From positions 28,443,120-28,507,119 of the forward strand of contig NC_088778.1 in NCBI RefSeq assembly GCF_954871325.1: a DNA stretch of 64,000 nucleotides. Direction: 5' to 3'. Source of the DNA: Gordionus sp. m RMFG-2023. Its lineage: Eukaryota > Nematomorpha > Gordioida > Chordodea > Parachordodidae. The notes beneath the pieces were generated by a model. The model worked only from the letters and a program-made list of their open reading frames with translations. It did no database searches and had not been told where the DNA came from. A program made the position numbers and the translations under genes. Below are positions 35,592-46,162 of this stretch, piece by piece (the stretch's first letter is position 1; each line of letters starts with the position of its first letter).

Positions 35592-37425
35592 TTATACGTA
35601 TACATTACCAGTAAAATTTATTAAATTTTAGTTTTGGACGATTGTTTTTTAAAAAAATGGCCCGATTTGTGGCAATAATCACCAATAAAGCATAACTAGT
35701 ATCACACATTTCCTTCATCTATATCCAAAATCTAGAGACTTATGAAATATTTATTGATTGAGTATTGTTCTATCGATTCTAATCTAAATTACAGTTCACT
35801 CTATAAAACGAATTAGTACTCTCTGATATAACAGAGTGAGAGATCGAACAAAGTGAAGCAAACGATTATTTTATATTTTTTAAATCTTCCAATAATTTTA
35901 AAAGAAAAGGCAGAGTCGTAAAAATTTTGACTTGAAAAAATATTTCTAAGGATATTTATAAAATTTTTTTAGGAGTTATTGGGTTATAACATAATGATTA
36001 GCCCATTATATTTATTAAAAACCATTAGCTTCTTCAGATCTTTAGAAGAATTTCTTCTGAAAATCTATTTGGATTTAGAAATCCTTAATTTTTTGAGAAC
36101 TTTTGAAAAATTATTTGCTGAAATTTAAATTAAGCATCAATTAAGTAATTATATATAAATCATTTAATTAAAATATACCTATTTTTATTAACTCATCGCC
36201 TTCATCCATTTCTGGAATCGTGTCTAAAACATTTAACTTTTTTTTTTGGACTTAAACGCATTAAATGATCGATGGGTTTAATTAATTTGCCAATCCTCAA
36301 GATTTTAACTTCGTCTTATAAGCCAGTAAACGAGCTATTTTTTAAACAACTTTGAAAACTTGCGTATTCAAAAGCTTTCTTCTTAGCTTCCTCTTTATTT
36401 TGTTTAGAAATAAATTATTATTAAATTATGAAAGCTACATAACTATAATCTGATCATTTTAAAATTATTTAAAATTTTTTAAGGTTTCAAGTTAATTTAA
36501 ATATTTGAGAAGAACTAAATCTAGCATAGAAGTTTCATTTCTGACCCTAATTGGTTATCTTTTCGAGAGCCATAGATAATCTTATTAACCCTAAAGAATT
36601 ATTCGTTAATTATATGATTCAGGTCTAATTTGTCCAATTTGATCCCGATTTGGTAGCTTAACTTGGCGAAATGACCAACTTCTTGCATGATCATTTACCT
36701 TCTTTTTAGATATGGAGTTTGATTTCTTCTCATCTGTTTACAAATATAAAAATAAGTTATCAAAATTTAAACTCCAAAATAAATCTTGATTAGCCATAAG
36801 TTGTAAATATTATTTTAACATTTTAATTATCGTGAAATATTGTGATAAATGTGTTCATTATTTTCATATTCGAGTGAATAAATATATAACGTTTTAAAAA
36901 TTTTTTGGAAGATAAATTAGTATGAAAAGGATTCTGTCTGTTGACAATATCACCTTTTAATTAAAAAATATATAGAAAACCCGTTTCATACTACCAGCTT
37001 CATTAATCATTTATTTTATTTGATAATATTTTAAGTTTACAAATCAGGGCAATTATTTCTTTATTTGAATAATAAGCTGTGTCAAAAGGTATTGACGTAT
37101 TTTTTTGTAAAATAAAATTAGTAACGGCAAAAAATATAAAAATAGAATTTAGGAAAAAGGATTTTATAGGAGGATGTCCAAAAAGGAAATTAGTAAATAG
37201 AAACTAGGAAAGAGAATGAAAGAAATAAATTATAAGGAGACTAGGAAGATTATTCAATAGGAGAGATAAATTAGTTTCATTTGAAGAGTAAATTGCATGA
37301 TCATATGTTATTTTTCTTTCATTGTTTAAATCGTCTAATTTTTATTTGAGACATTTATGTAAAATAAAAAAATTTGAAATTATTTATGAAATATTAAGCT
37401 TATAGGGTTTGATTATTATTTGTAG
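35592..37425. other. A+T-rich intergenic DNA
   Basis: No supported gene or repeat was recognised in this stretch. Confidence 0.6.
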
Positions 37426-37484
37426 CAGATCCAATTTCAAAATCATTACCTTTACCAATGTTTTTCGTGAATATAGGGATCACG
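37426..37484 (+). other. Exon-like segment E1
   Basis: A good acceptor (TTATTTGTAG) and donor (CACG|GTAAAA) bound 59 bases whose frame reads RSNFKIITFTNVFREYRDH plus one base. TNVFREY parallels TNLFREP in segment E3 on the opposite strand. No domain recognised. Confidence 0.3.
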
Positions 37485-37574
37485 GTAAAAAAAGAAGAAT
37501 GAAGATATTTATTTTTTTATAAAAAACCACTAATTATTAACAAAATATTATAAAATTAATAAATTGAATTTAAC

Positions 37575-37624
37575 TTTCGTCATCAAGTGGTATATCAAAC
37601 CATTCACATTGATTCTGGTTATTT
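37575..37624 (-). other. Exon-like segment E2
   Basis: The minus-strand frame reads NNQNQCEWFDIPLDDE plus one base before a GTTAAA donor-like site. The ending resembles those of E3, E4 and E6 (I-x-x-P-x-D/E-D/E). Confidence 0.3.
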
Positions 37625-37877
37625 CTATATTTAATTTATATTAGAGATTCGATAAAAAAAATATATATAAGAAATAAAAATTTTTTAAATCTTTTATTAC
37701 ATTTCTAAATACATGATATTCGCTTATTGTATGAAGCAAATATAGGGTGATAAACCATTATATTTATCAGTTCGTTCATGTATTAAAAAAAGTATGGGAA
37801 AAAAAGATAAATAAAGATATAAATTTTATAAAATCAACTATTTATTAAGTAAAAATAAAAAATAAATTGTATTTTAC

Positions 37878-38035
37878 TTGCATCGTCATTTGGGATTTCT
37901 ATTATTGTATTAGGACTGTAATTCGATGTAGTTGGTAAATAATCCTTACTTTGATAAACAAATAATTCTTCTTTAAAAGGTCTTTTCAGACTTGTACTAG
38001 GTTCACGAAAAAGGTTAGTCTCTTTAATTTGTTTT
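37878..38035 (-). other. Exon-like segment E3
   Basis: The minus-strand frame contains KQIKETNLFREPSTS, then LKRPFKEELFVYQSKDYLP and NTIIEIPNDDA plus one base before GTAAAA. It is the mirror partner of E4 across a 92-base spacer. No known domain. Confidence 0.4.
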
Positions 38036-38094
38036 CTTGCAATATTTGTAACAATTTGTAATAGTTTGAGACACGACAAAAATAAAAATACAAG

Positions 38095-38207
38095 TCTGAA
38101 AAGACCCTTTAACGAAGAATTATTTGTTTATCAAAGTAAGGACGATTTACCAAATACATCGAATTACGATCCTAATACTATAATTGAAACCCCATATGAG
38201 GATGCAA
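38095..38207 (+). other. Exon-like segment E4
   Basis: The plus-strand frame contains LKRPFNEELFVYQSKDDLP and NTIIETPYEDA plus one base before GTAAAA. It matches E3 in inverted orientation, with about eight amino-acid and four silent differences counted by eye. Confidence 0.4.
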
Positions 38208-38261
38208 GTAAAATACAATTTATTTTCTCATTTTTGTTTAATAAGTAGAGCGGAAGTGTTA

Positions 38262-39075
38262 ACAGGATTTTTAATTTGTATTTTTATAATGTTTATAGCA
38301 ACTGATATAATTTTCGATACAATAATAAAAACATTTTAATTAAATACATAATTTTAAAATTATTTTTGTTATAATATTTTCGCTTCAAATTATTATTCTT
38401 AATATCTAGTTTGGTGATATTAGTAAAATAATAAATTAAAGAGCTGCATTATTATAAAATCAGCTAATTATTAACTAAGAATTGCAAAATTGCAAAATTA
38501 TATTTTACTCACAACATTTCTCTCCTGGTTTATCAACATATTTTATATCTGAATTTAGATTAGATTTGACCCAATATAATTTTTGATTTTTTCAAAATAA
38601 AGTTTACAATATTTAGCCTATTGTTTTAGCACATTGTGCATTTATTTTAGAGCTTCAGTTATTAAATTCGAGGTTTTGTAATAGTTTTATTCCTTTCCTA
38701 TTATTTTTTAACTATTGTATATAGATAACAGAAAAGTTTTAAATAAGATTATTTAGGCAAGGAATTTTGTTCTCCCAGTGGAAAATGAACTTAAGAGTCA
38801 AATAAAATCTAAATTCAGATACAAATATGTTGATAAACCAGGAGAGAAATGTTATGAGTAAAATATAATTTATTAATTTTGCAATTCATAGTTAATAATT
38901 AGCTGATTTTATAATAATGTAGCTCTTTCATTTATTATTTTACTAATATCACCAAATTAGAAGCGAAAATATTATTACAAAAATAATTTTAAAATTATGT
39001 ATTTAATTAAAATGTTTTTATTATTGTATCTCAAATTATATCAGTTGCATAAACATTACAAAAATACAAATTAAA
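38262..39075. repeat. 0.8-kb palindrome carrying E5 and its mirror
   Basis: 38,262-38,575 and about 38,790-39,075 are inverted copies with modest divergence; the spacer is about 215 bases. Both arms contain ATGTTGATAAACCAGGAGAG (or its complement) and TTAATTAAATACATAATTTT-type blocks. Confidence 0.8.
38513..38575 (-). other. Exon-like segment E5
   Basis: The minus-strand frame VKSNLNSDIKYVDKPGEKC plus one base ends at a consensus GTGAGT donor, again phase 1. The mirror copy at 38,790-38,860 encodes KYVDKPGEKC but has ATGAGT at the donor position. Confidence 0.3.
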
Positions 39076-39079
39076 GAAC

Positions 39080-39200
39080 CTGCTAAAACTTCCCCTGTGA
39101 CTAAACCGTTAACAGAAGAGTTGAGTGAATGAAATGAAAAATAACATAACTATTTCAAATACCATTCATAATGCAATATTAGAAACGCCAAAAGATGAAA
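39080..39200 (+). other. Exon-like segment E6 (decayed)
   Basis: QIKEPAKTSPVTKPLTEELS resembles KQIKE...KRPFKEELF of E3. After a stop and a frame change, ISNTIHNAILETPKDE plus one base resembles NTIIETPYEDA of E4. A GTAGAA donor-like site follows, and the hAT element at 39,212 is inserted 11 bases further on. Confidence 0.3.
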
Positions 39201-39211
39201 GTAGAATAAAT

Positions 39212-39655
39212 TAGTGATCTGCATCGGGCTTAATTTTTCAAACCCAACCGGAAATTTTTTTAAAAAAGTTGTGCCGGCCCGGCCCGAACCCTATATTTTT
39301 TTATAAAAAATTTATCAGCCCGGTATGGCCCGAATTTATTTAAATATAGAAATTAATTTTTATAATTACTCAAAATAAAAGACATATGTTATATGTCGTT
39401 TAGTTTCAATAAATAAAATCAAATATTTTTATTTTATATAAAAAATTCAATATAAAATTGATAAATTTAGATATATTTAAAAAAATTTCCAAAGTCCGAC
39501 CAGACCCGGCCCGAATTTTTTTAAAAAATATTAGGCCCGGCCCAGTCCGAACCCGATTATTTTAAATAAAATTAGACCCGAGCCCGGCCCAAGCCAGTTC
39601 GGGCCGAGCCAGACATGGGCCAGGTACGGGCGGGGCCTAACTTTGTAGATCTCTA
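39212..39655. mobile_element. Non-autonomous hAT element with GAATAAAT duplication
   Basis: The 444-bp element starts TAGTGATCTGCATCGGGC and ends with the mirror of TAGAGATCTACAAAGTTAGG. Its subterminal parts are dense in GGCCCGG and GGCCCGA words. Perfect 8-bp duplications GAATAAAT lie at 39,204-39,211 and 39,656-39,663. The open frame at 39,531-39,731 is a by-product of the GC-rich end. Confidence 0.85.
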
Positions 39656-39663
39656 GAATAAAT

Positions 39664-42600
39664 ATAATCTTGTAATTATTAATTAATAAGCAGTGTAAGT
39701 TAATGTAGATATTTATAATACTTTTTTTCACACCTTATTCATCTAACAAAGCATTTAAATGTAAAAGATTAAATAGTTAGTGGATATATTAAAATGTAGA
39801 TTTTAACCTTGAAATAAAAAAAATGAATAGGTATGCTAAACACAAATATTACCTCTATAATCCGATTAAGGTACATTTGTAGTATTTTAATACTACAAAC
39901 CGATTTTATGCACATTTTTAATATACCTATATAGCCCCCATCAAAAAATAATATAGAGCTTACTTGAGGAAGTGGGAGGATCCACAATTCTTCTGTAGAA
40001 GTTTCTCATTTGTATCGACAATTTTTCAAACTTAGAATTCATAGTTTTATTTCATAAAAAAAAATTTTTTCAACTTAAATAATTTAATGATGATATTTAG
40101 AATTACTATATTTATCTAATGATTGTTGCGTATTTCATAATAATTTTTATGATTCAGAGATTTCTAAAAAAGCAATTGTTTAGAATAATGATTCTAAGAA
40201 AGAAAAATCTCGTTAAAAACTTTGATTTTTTAAAATCAGAAATATAATTAATTATTTCAGTTATTCAAAAATTGGATTTATTTTTAGGTGGACTCCAAAT
40301 AATATAAAAATATTTTATAATCACTATCTTTTTAAAGTAATCAATAAGTTAAATTTTAAAAAATAATTATAAAGATTTGTGGATTTGCAGAAACATATGG
40401 GAGAGTAGGCATCTTTAGCCCTTGAGTTTATTTTATGAATAATTTATACCTTAAGAGAAAGAAAGAAAGAAAATTAGCATTTCAATTATTTTTATTTCAA
40501 AATGAATCATTTTTTTATTCGATAAATTTTAATTAAAACCTTTCTTTTTATAATATATTTGTTCATTTTTTTCCTTTAAAATTTAACATTAAATATAGGA
40601 TTAAAATGAATAGGCTAGAGAAATCATAATTGTGTGATTTTGAAAATATTCTAAAAAATACTAGGTTTGATATTTACATAACTCTAAACAAATGTAGCGA
40701 TGTTAGAAATAATATGCCAGTTCAGTCGAGAATGCTGAACTTACCCTTTAGAATAAAGAATAGTGGAGATCGTTTAATGGGCTAATTTATTTCCTTTATT
40801 GCTTTATATTTACAACAGAGTATTTTATTTTTAATTTCGAGCTGTAATTTAATACAAATGATTGTTACTTAATTCAAATTATAGGGATCAAAATATTCAA
40901 TTTTTTCTGCTATCTATAAGATCTTAAGATCATAAAATAGGTGTAAATAATGAGTGGAATAAATAAAATTTTTAGTTTAAGCTTTTTAAACATTTGAAAA
41001 ATAGCAGAAAGTTTTCCAGAAATTAATTTTATTCGAAAAGTAGGTAATAACTATGATCTTTATATTTTATTATAGATCATTAATGCAAGTATTAAATACT
41101 TCACTTCAATATATTTTGCCCTATTTTATCTAGAAATTTAATAGATAACCCCCACCCCCTTAAATTTTATCATAAAATATCTACACTCGTTAAATGTCCA
41201 CCCATTAATTTTAAGCAAACTGAACCTATCCCTCCCCCATCATATTGTTAAAATTTCTGATTTAGTTAACAATTTCAAAATGACCAAATATCTTGATAAA
41301 ATAATTATAAAACTTTCTCAAATTATAAAAGAAGATTAATACTTTAGTATAAGATCGGATTTATATATAAATGAATATATATCATAATATTAAATGAATA
41401 AAATTTTTAAAAATAATATCAAAAGTTTATTCTTAAATTAAATCTAGCGGGACTTCTTAAACCATACACGTTATGGAGAAAGTCTATTTGGATATCTGAA
41501 CATTTTATACACTCTAGATAGTGCTTAAGGTTAAAAAAAAATCAAATTTTCGTAAGATAAAATATTAATATATACAAAAAAAAATAAATGTTTAAATTAT
41601 ATTTCAAATTTTTATTAATATTTAGAATATAATATAGCCTATTTGAAATAGTTTATTTTTTTTTTCAAATATTCTTGCTATGAAACGGGGTTCTCCCCCC
41701 CCTCCTCTGAGCCTTTATATTATTTTTTTTATAAACTTTGCTACGGGGCTCGGCCCTGCTCATTATTAAAAGCAATGCTTTTTTCTAAAAATTATAAAAA
41801 ATATATATAGACCGTGTTCTTGTTCGTCTTATTATTTATAGGAATTGTATATGTTATTTTATTTTTAGGGATTTCTCCCCCCCCCCCCTCCTCTCACCCT
41901 ACTTACCTTTAATGATCATATTTTTTTTATGAATTCATTCCTAATATATTTATGTTGTATTGTCTCAATAGCCGTTCTAAGCGAAATAAGCAAAATATTA
42001 ACCTATGCTAACATTTAATTGTAATCCATAGGGCCGGATTTTTTATTTTTTTTTAAATTTTCGATTCGACTCGGATTTTTAAAATTATGCAATTTTTTGG
42101 TTCTCTACATTAGGTCTCCGCTTTAAATAAATCCATATCTAAAATTATTTTTCAAATTGGCCTCTCGAAGTTTTGAGGTTTCGCTTAATTAAAAGAAAAT
42201 TAAATTAATTTTTGTTCGTTTTTAAAACCTTCCTCCCAACTTTTAGGTATTTATGAGGAAAGAATTTTAAAGGCTTATAATGACTCTATAAAATTTTATA
42301 AAAAAAATACCTTCAATTCACTTTTTTTCATTTAAAAAATATTAATTTTTAGCAATTTTATAAAAATTTTAAAAATTATTTATTATTTTATAAAAAAAAA
42401 TTTTAAATATCCAACTGGGAGATTTTTTATTTGGGATCATTACAATTGCCTTCAAAAATGGTTGGTCCTATGAATTTAGCTGCAAAATAATAAGGATTCG
42501 TTTAATATAAATTTATTCCCTAATTCCCTTCATAAAATAATTATCCTTCTGAGCATTCTAAAAATATAGAAATTGTTTCATTTTCATCTTAAATTACGGT

Positions 42601-42918
42601 CACATTTAATGAATACTTTTTATGTTATCGAAGCCAAATTATAAAAGTATGAAATTACTAAGATTTATAGAGGCTCATATTTTAAAATTTACCTATTTAA
42701 TTGCTCAAAATTTAGCTGAAAATACTCCTTAATGTTTAAAATACTCAAAGCTCAGAAAAATTACTGGTAGTCCAAAATTATTTCTTAACAAATATAAAAA
42801 GGATTTTTTTTTCAGAAATCGGATATTCAGTTTAAATGATAAATTCCTCAGAAAAAATATACGGAAGAATAAATTAATTTTTCTGATGATTAGTCACTAT
42901 TAGCAATTATCGTGATAT
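39664..42918. other. A+T-rich intergenic DNA with C homopolymers
   Basis: No supported gene. Two C tracts followed by TCCTCT lie at about 41,694-41,702 and 41,878-41,890. A short strip near 39,960-40,000 has acceptor- and donor-like sites on the minus strand, but only about 29 bases between them, too little to call. Confidence 0.6.
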
Positions 42919-42926
42919 ATTGCTTT

Positions 42927-43149
42927 TAGTGTTGTTAAACGGCTCGTTTTGAGCCGATTTTTAAAGACGGCTAACTCAATATTCCATCCAGAAAAATATT
43001 ACGCAAACCTGAAGATTTTGCTCATAGAAGGAACAAAGGTTTAGACATATATTGACGAAATCTCGAGGTTTAGGCATATTTTTTCTGGCTAAAATATTGA
43101 GTTAGCCGTTTTAAAAAATCGGCTCAAAATGAGCCGTTTAACAACACTA
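42927..43149. mobile_element. hAT-type MITE with ATTGCTTT duplication
   Basis: The 223-bp near-palindromic element starts TAGTGTTGTTAAACGGCTC and ends with its mirror. Inner blocks are GAGCCGATTTTTAAA and CGGCTAACTCAATATT. Perfect 8-bp duplications ATTGCTTT lie at 42,919-42,926 and 43,150-43,157. It is the best-preserved copy of the family seen at 9,554, 9,952 and 24,478. Confidence 0.9.
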
Positions 43150-43267
43150 ATTGCTTTCACTCTTTTTCACGATTATTGTTTTCTCTATTTGGTTTCTACT
43201 TCTCTATCAGTAGCGATAAAAGTTTCGTTTTATTGATCCCTTAGAGGAAAAGGAAATACCTTAATAT

Positions 43268-44301
43268 CAGAGTTGTTAAAGTACTGTATCTAGATATAAA
43301 AATGTAGTATTAGTATCTGTATCTAGATAAATTTTTTAGAAAGGTATCTGTATCTGTTTTTAGATACTTTTTAAGATACATTTTATATACCCCTTTTTTT
43401 ATTATAAATAAAAATATTTGACTGTAAAATTTATTTTATTTCATATGAGCTTATGAAATGAATAAATATATATATATATATATTATATAATATTTATTAA
43501 TACTATAATAAAGAATTATATATACATAAAATATTAAAACTTATATATAAAAAATATATATAAATATTCATTAATTTAAATATTATGTCCGAGTTTATCA
43601 ATAAACCATACAAATTTTAATATTACAATATGGAAATGGTAAATTTTATTTTATAACTAAATTTTTAAGTTTATATATTTATTTAGATCTATATTGATGA
43701 AGAAGAGGAAGCAACAACAAGTTCTATTGCTTTACCATAGCCAATTTATAGAGCATATTTTAAAATATCTCAAAACAAAGAAAACAATTCTCTGATGGTA
43801 AAATGTTTGCCGTGTCTACCTAAAAATACAAAAATATCCGTCAGTATGACTTCAACGTGCAATATCGTGAAGCACATAAGGGTATAGATATTATATATTT
43901 AAAATTCTAATTTAAATTTTAAGAGAAAACATCCAACCTTGTTAACAAAAAAAGGGGAAGGAAAATATTTTATTACTGAAATCTAATAATTATTTATAAT
44001 TATTTAATCATATATTTTCATATATTATATTAAAATCATTATTTTAGTTATATTCTGATAAATGTTATATCACGTCAATAAATTTTTTAGCTCATTTCAT
44101 TTTCACAATATAATATTAATTTAGGTTTATGCAAACCTATAAGTGCATAATAAAAAATATATCTGTATACAGATACATTTAAAAATTGTAACTGTATCTT
44201 GATAACTTTTTAGACACTGTATCTGTATCTAGATAACTTTTGAGACTATGTATCTGTATCTGTATCTAGATCCATTTAAAAAGTATCTTTTAACAACTCT
44301 G
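43268..44301 (+). mobile_element. 1-kb hAT element with CTTAATAT duplication
   Basis: Ends are CAGAGTTGTTAAAGTAC and the mirror of CAGAGTTGTTAAAAGATAC. Both subterminal zones carry repeated GTATCTGTATCTAGATA words. Perfect 8-bp duplications CTTAATAT flank it (43,260-43,267 and 44,302-44,309). The interior keeps a BED zinc-finger fragment but no catalytic or dimerisation domain, so it is an internally deleted, non-autonomous derivative of a larger hAT element. Confidence 0.9.
43750..43881 (+). pseudogene. BED zinc-finger remnant of a hAT transposase
   Basis: The frame reads AYFKISQNKENN, then VKCLPCLPKNTKISVS and TSTCNIVKHIR. This fits the BED pattern (aromatic pair, C-x2-C, then S-x-x-x-L/I-x-x-H). 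It probably bound the GTATCTGTATC-type subterminal repeats. It is open across the motif, but the downstream transposase is missing. Confidence 0.6.
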
Positions 44302-44309
44302 CTTAATAT

Positions 44310-46098
44310 ATATAACTTTATTTAAAAAGTCACAATATTATTTTAATGTGATTAGGAAAAATTATATATGAGTTATAGAGATTACTTGGGCAAACTTAAA
44401 TCTTCCCCCATTTTTAGGTTAAGATAATGTTTATTTAATATCGTTTTTATTTTGCAAACTTATAAGTTGGAAAATCAATTTTAATGGATTTTATATCCCA
44501 AATATGGAACATGTATAATGGCGTTAATTCCTATCATTCAAATAGTCGTAATTAGTGATATGTTGCAAAAGGAGGCTAATTTTGAAACAAATTTATTATG
44601 TTTTTCATCTAGAATTCGGGAATTTTTTTGGTGATAGTATCAAATGACTCTCAGTGTCGCTCTCATGATTAATAATATGTAGTCATCTACATATGCTATT
44701 TTAGATTAGCATTCACCTCATCGGGGTGAACTTAACTATTTGAGCTTGTATTATCAATGGGATATCACATAACACCCTGAACGAATTAAAAATCAAATTT
44801 CCAAAACTGTGATCAAACCAGGCAGTTATGATATGAATCCTAAACGAAATTTATCTTCAGACTGAGTCGGAGTCAAATTTTTCAACTAAATTATAAATTA
44901 TGTTACATTTCTAGAAAAACACCAAATTTTGTTTTTACTCTCCTCGGTGATATTATCATTTATCAGTTTGCCTAGATTAATTTATACATTCATTTTTCTG
45001 TAAATATTTTTTTTTACTAATCGGATAGGATATATATAGTTAGACTACTTTTTTAAATAGTTAATTATGACTTGAGTTTTCTTAAGAAATATATCGGATA
45101 GAATAAAAAAAAATAGGTAAGAAGACATGGCTCTTGTTGTTTGCACATATCATATTCTTTTCTAATTGGATCTCTAGTTTAATAAATGTGTTAACAATTA
45201 ATAAATAATACAAAGAATAAACATACCTAGGCATATTTTACATTTTTATTTAAAAAAAACAATTACTTCCTGTTTTTTTTGATATTATTTATATATTTTA
45301 AAAAAAAACAGAGCTATGTCTTGTTCTCGGAAGTTAAAAATTACTTTCAGGCAAAATCTATTTTTTTATTAATATAACTAAATATTTATTTGCCCTAAAT
45401 TTAATATAATTATTGAAAATTCGTTATTATAAATTTTAAAGCAAAATTGAATAAAATGGTTAATTATAAATTGATTGGCAAAAATTTCAGAATTAATTTC
45501 ATATAAAGTTTCATATATTCGATGTCTTCACCCTAAGCTCAAAGCCCCTGCGAGCAAATAACTCCTGTAAAATGTTTTTATGTGTCAGGCTCGGCTTAGA
45601 AAAATATTCATTATAAAAAAAGCCTATTCGGGCTGGGTTGTGCTGATCTAAATCTTGTGTGCATTTAATAATAATTTTTTAAAACAAAAAATTTATTTTT
45701 TCATTGGCTTATTAATTACTATTTTTTTAACCAAATTAACGAATTATTATCAATAAGAAACTGATAAATTTATATTCTTCAAATCAATTTTTTTATTTAA
45801 ATATACATCTAATAATCAATATCTCGTTATCTTAATCGAATGATAAGCTTACATTAGGGTATACAGCCCATTAAGTTAGCTAAAAAAACCATTCCCTTAA
45901 ACTATTATTTAAATGAAGATATTGCGCAACTTTTAAGAAAGTAAGAATAAATAAATTTGTGCTTAGCGAATATCTAAAACAAATATCCCCCCCCCCTTCT
46001 CACAATAACACAACAGCAAATTTAAACTTTATAATAATTATTTATTTTTTTTTTATTTTAAATATATTTCCTTAAAAATTAAAAAATCTATTTTATAT
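44310..46098. other. Region upstream of the M13 peptidase start
   Basis: A+T-rich DNA between the hAT element and the first M13 exon. Apart from the reverse-transcriptase-like scrap and a C tract at about 45,988-45,996, nothing was recognised. The promoter of the peptidase gene should lie here, but no specific site is evident. Confidence 0.5.
44640..44830 (-). mobile_element. Possible reverse-transcriptase fragment
   Basis: A minus-strand frame reads IAYVDDYILLIMRATLRVI near 44,640-44,705, resembling the F/AYxDD catalytic box of LINE or other reverse transcriptases. Upstream sequence is too decayed to assign. A chance match is possible. Confidence 0.25.
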
Positions 46099-46162
46099 AT
46101 GGATCTAAGATTATTTTTCCTAATTCTAATGTGCTTCTTTGTAGCTGACCTATTGGCCCAAA
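46099..46162 (+). CDS. M13 peptidase exon 1 (signal peptide)
   Basis: ATG at 46,099 begins MDLRLFFLILMCFFVADLLA plus Q and one base: a short charged start, a hydrophobic core and a small-residue cleavage region. A GTAAAA donor follows. The leftover A plus CA of the next exon makes threonine. Assignment to this gene rests on phase, position and the fit of a signal peptide, not on homology. Confidence 0.6.

Larger units (their letters stand above)
37858..38227. repeat. 0.37-kb palindrome carrying E3 and E4
   Basis: 37,858-37,996 is the reverse complement of 38,089-38,227 apart from scattered substitutions. The axis is near 38,042 and the spacer is 92 bases. Confidence 0.8.

Noticed and set aside
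39531-39731. Open frame with Gly/Pro/Leu-rich C-terminal half
   Set aside because: It reads through the GGCCCGG subterminal repeats of the hAT element at 39,212-39,655.
39955-40005. Tiny exon with good acceptor (TTCTACAG) and donor (CTCAA|GTAAGC) on the minus strand
   Set aside because: Only about 29 bases lie between the sites and nothing nearby supports a gene.
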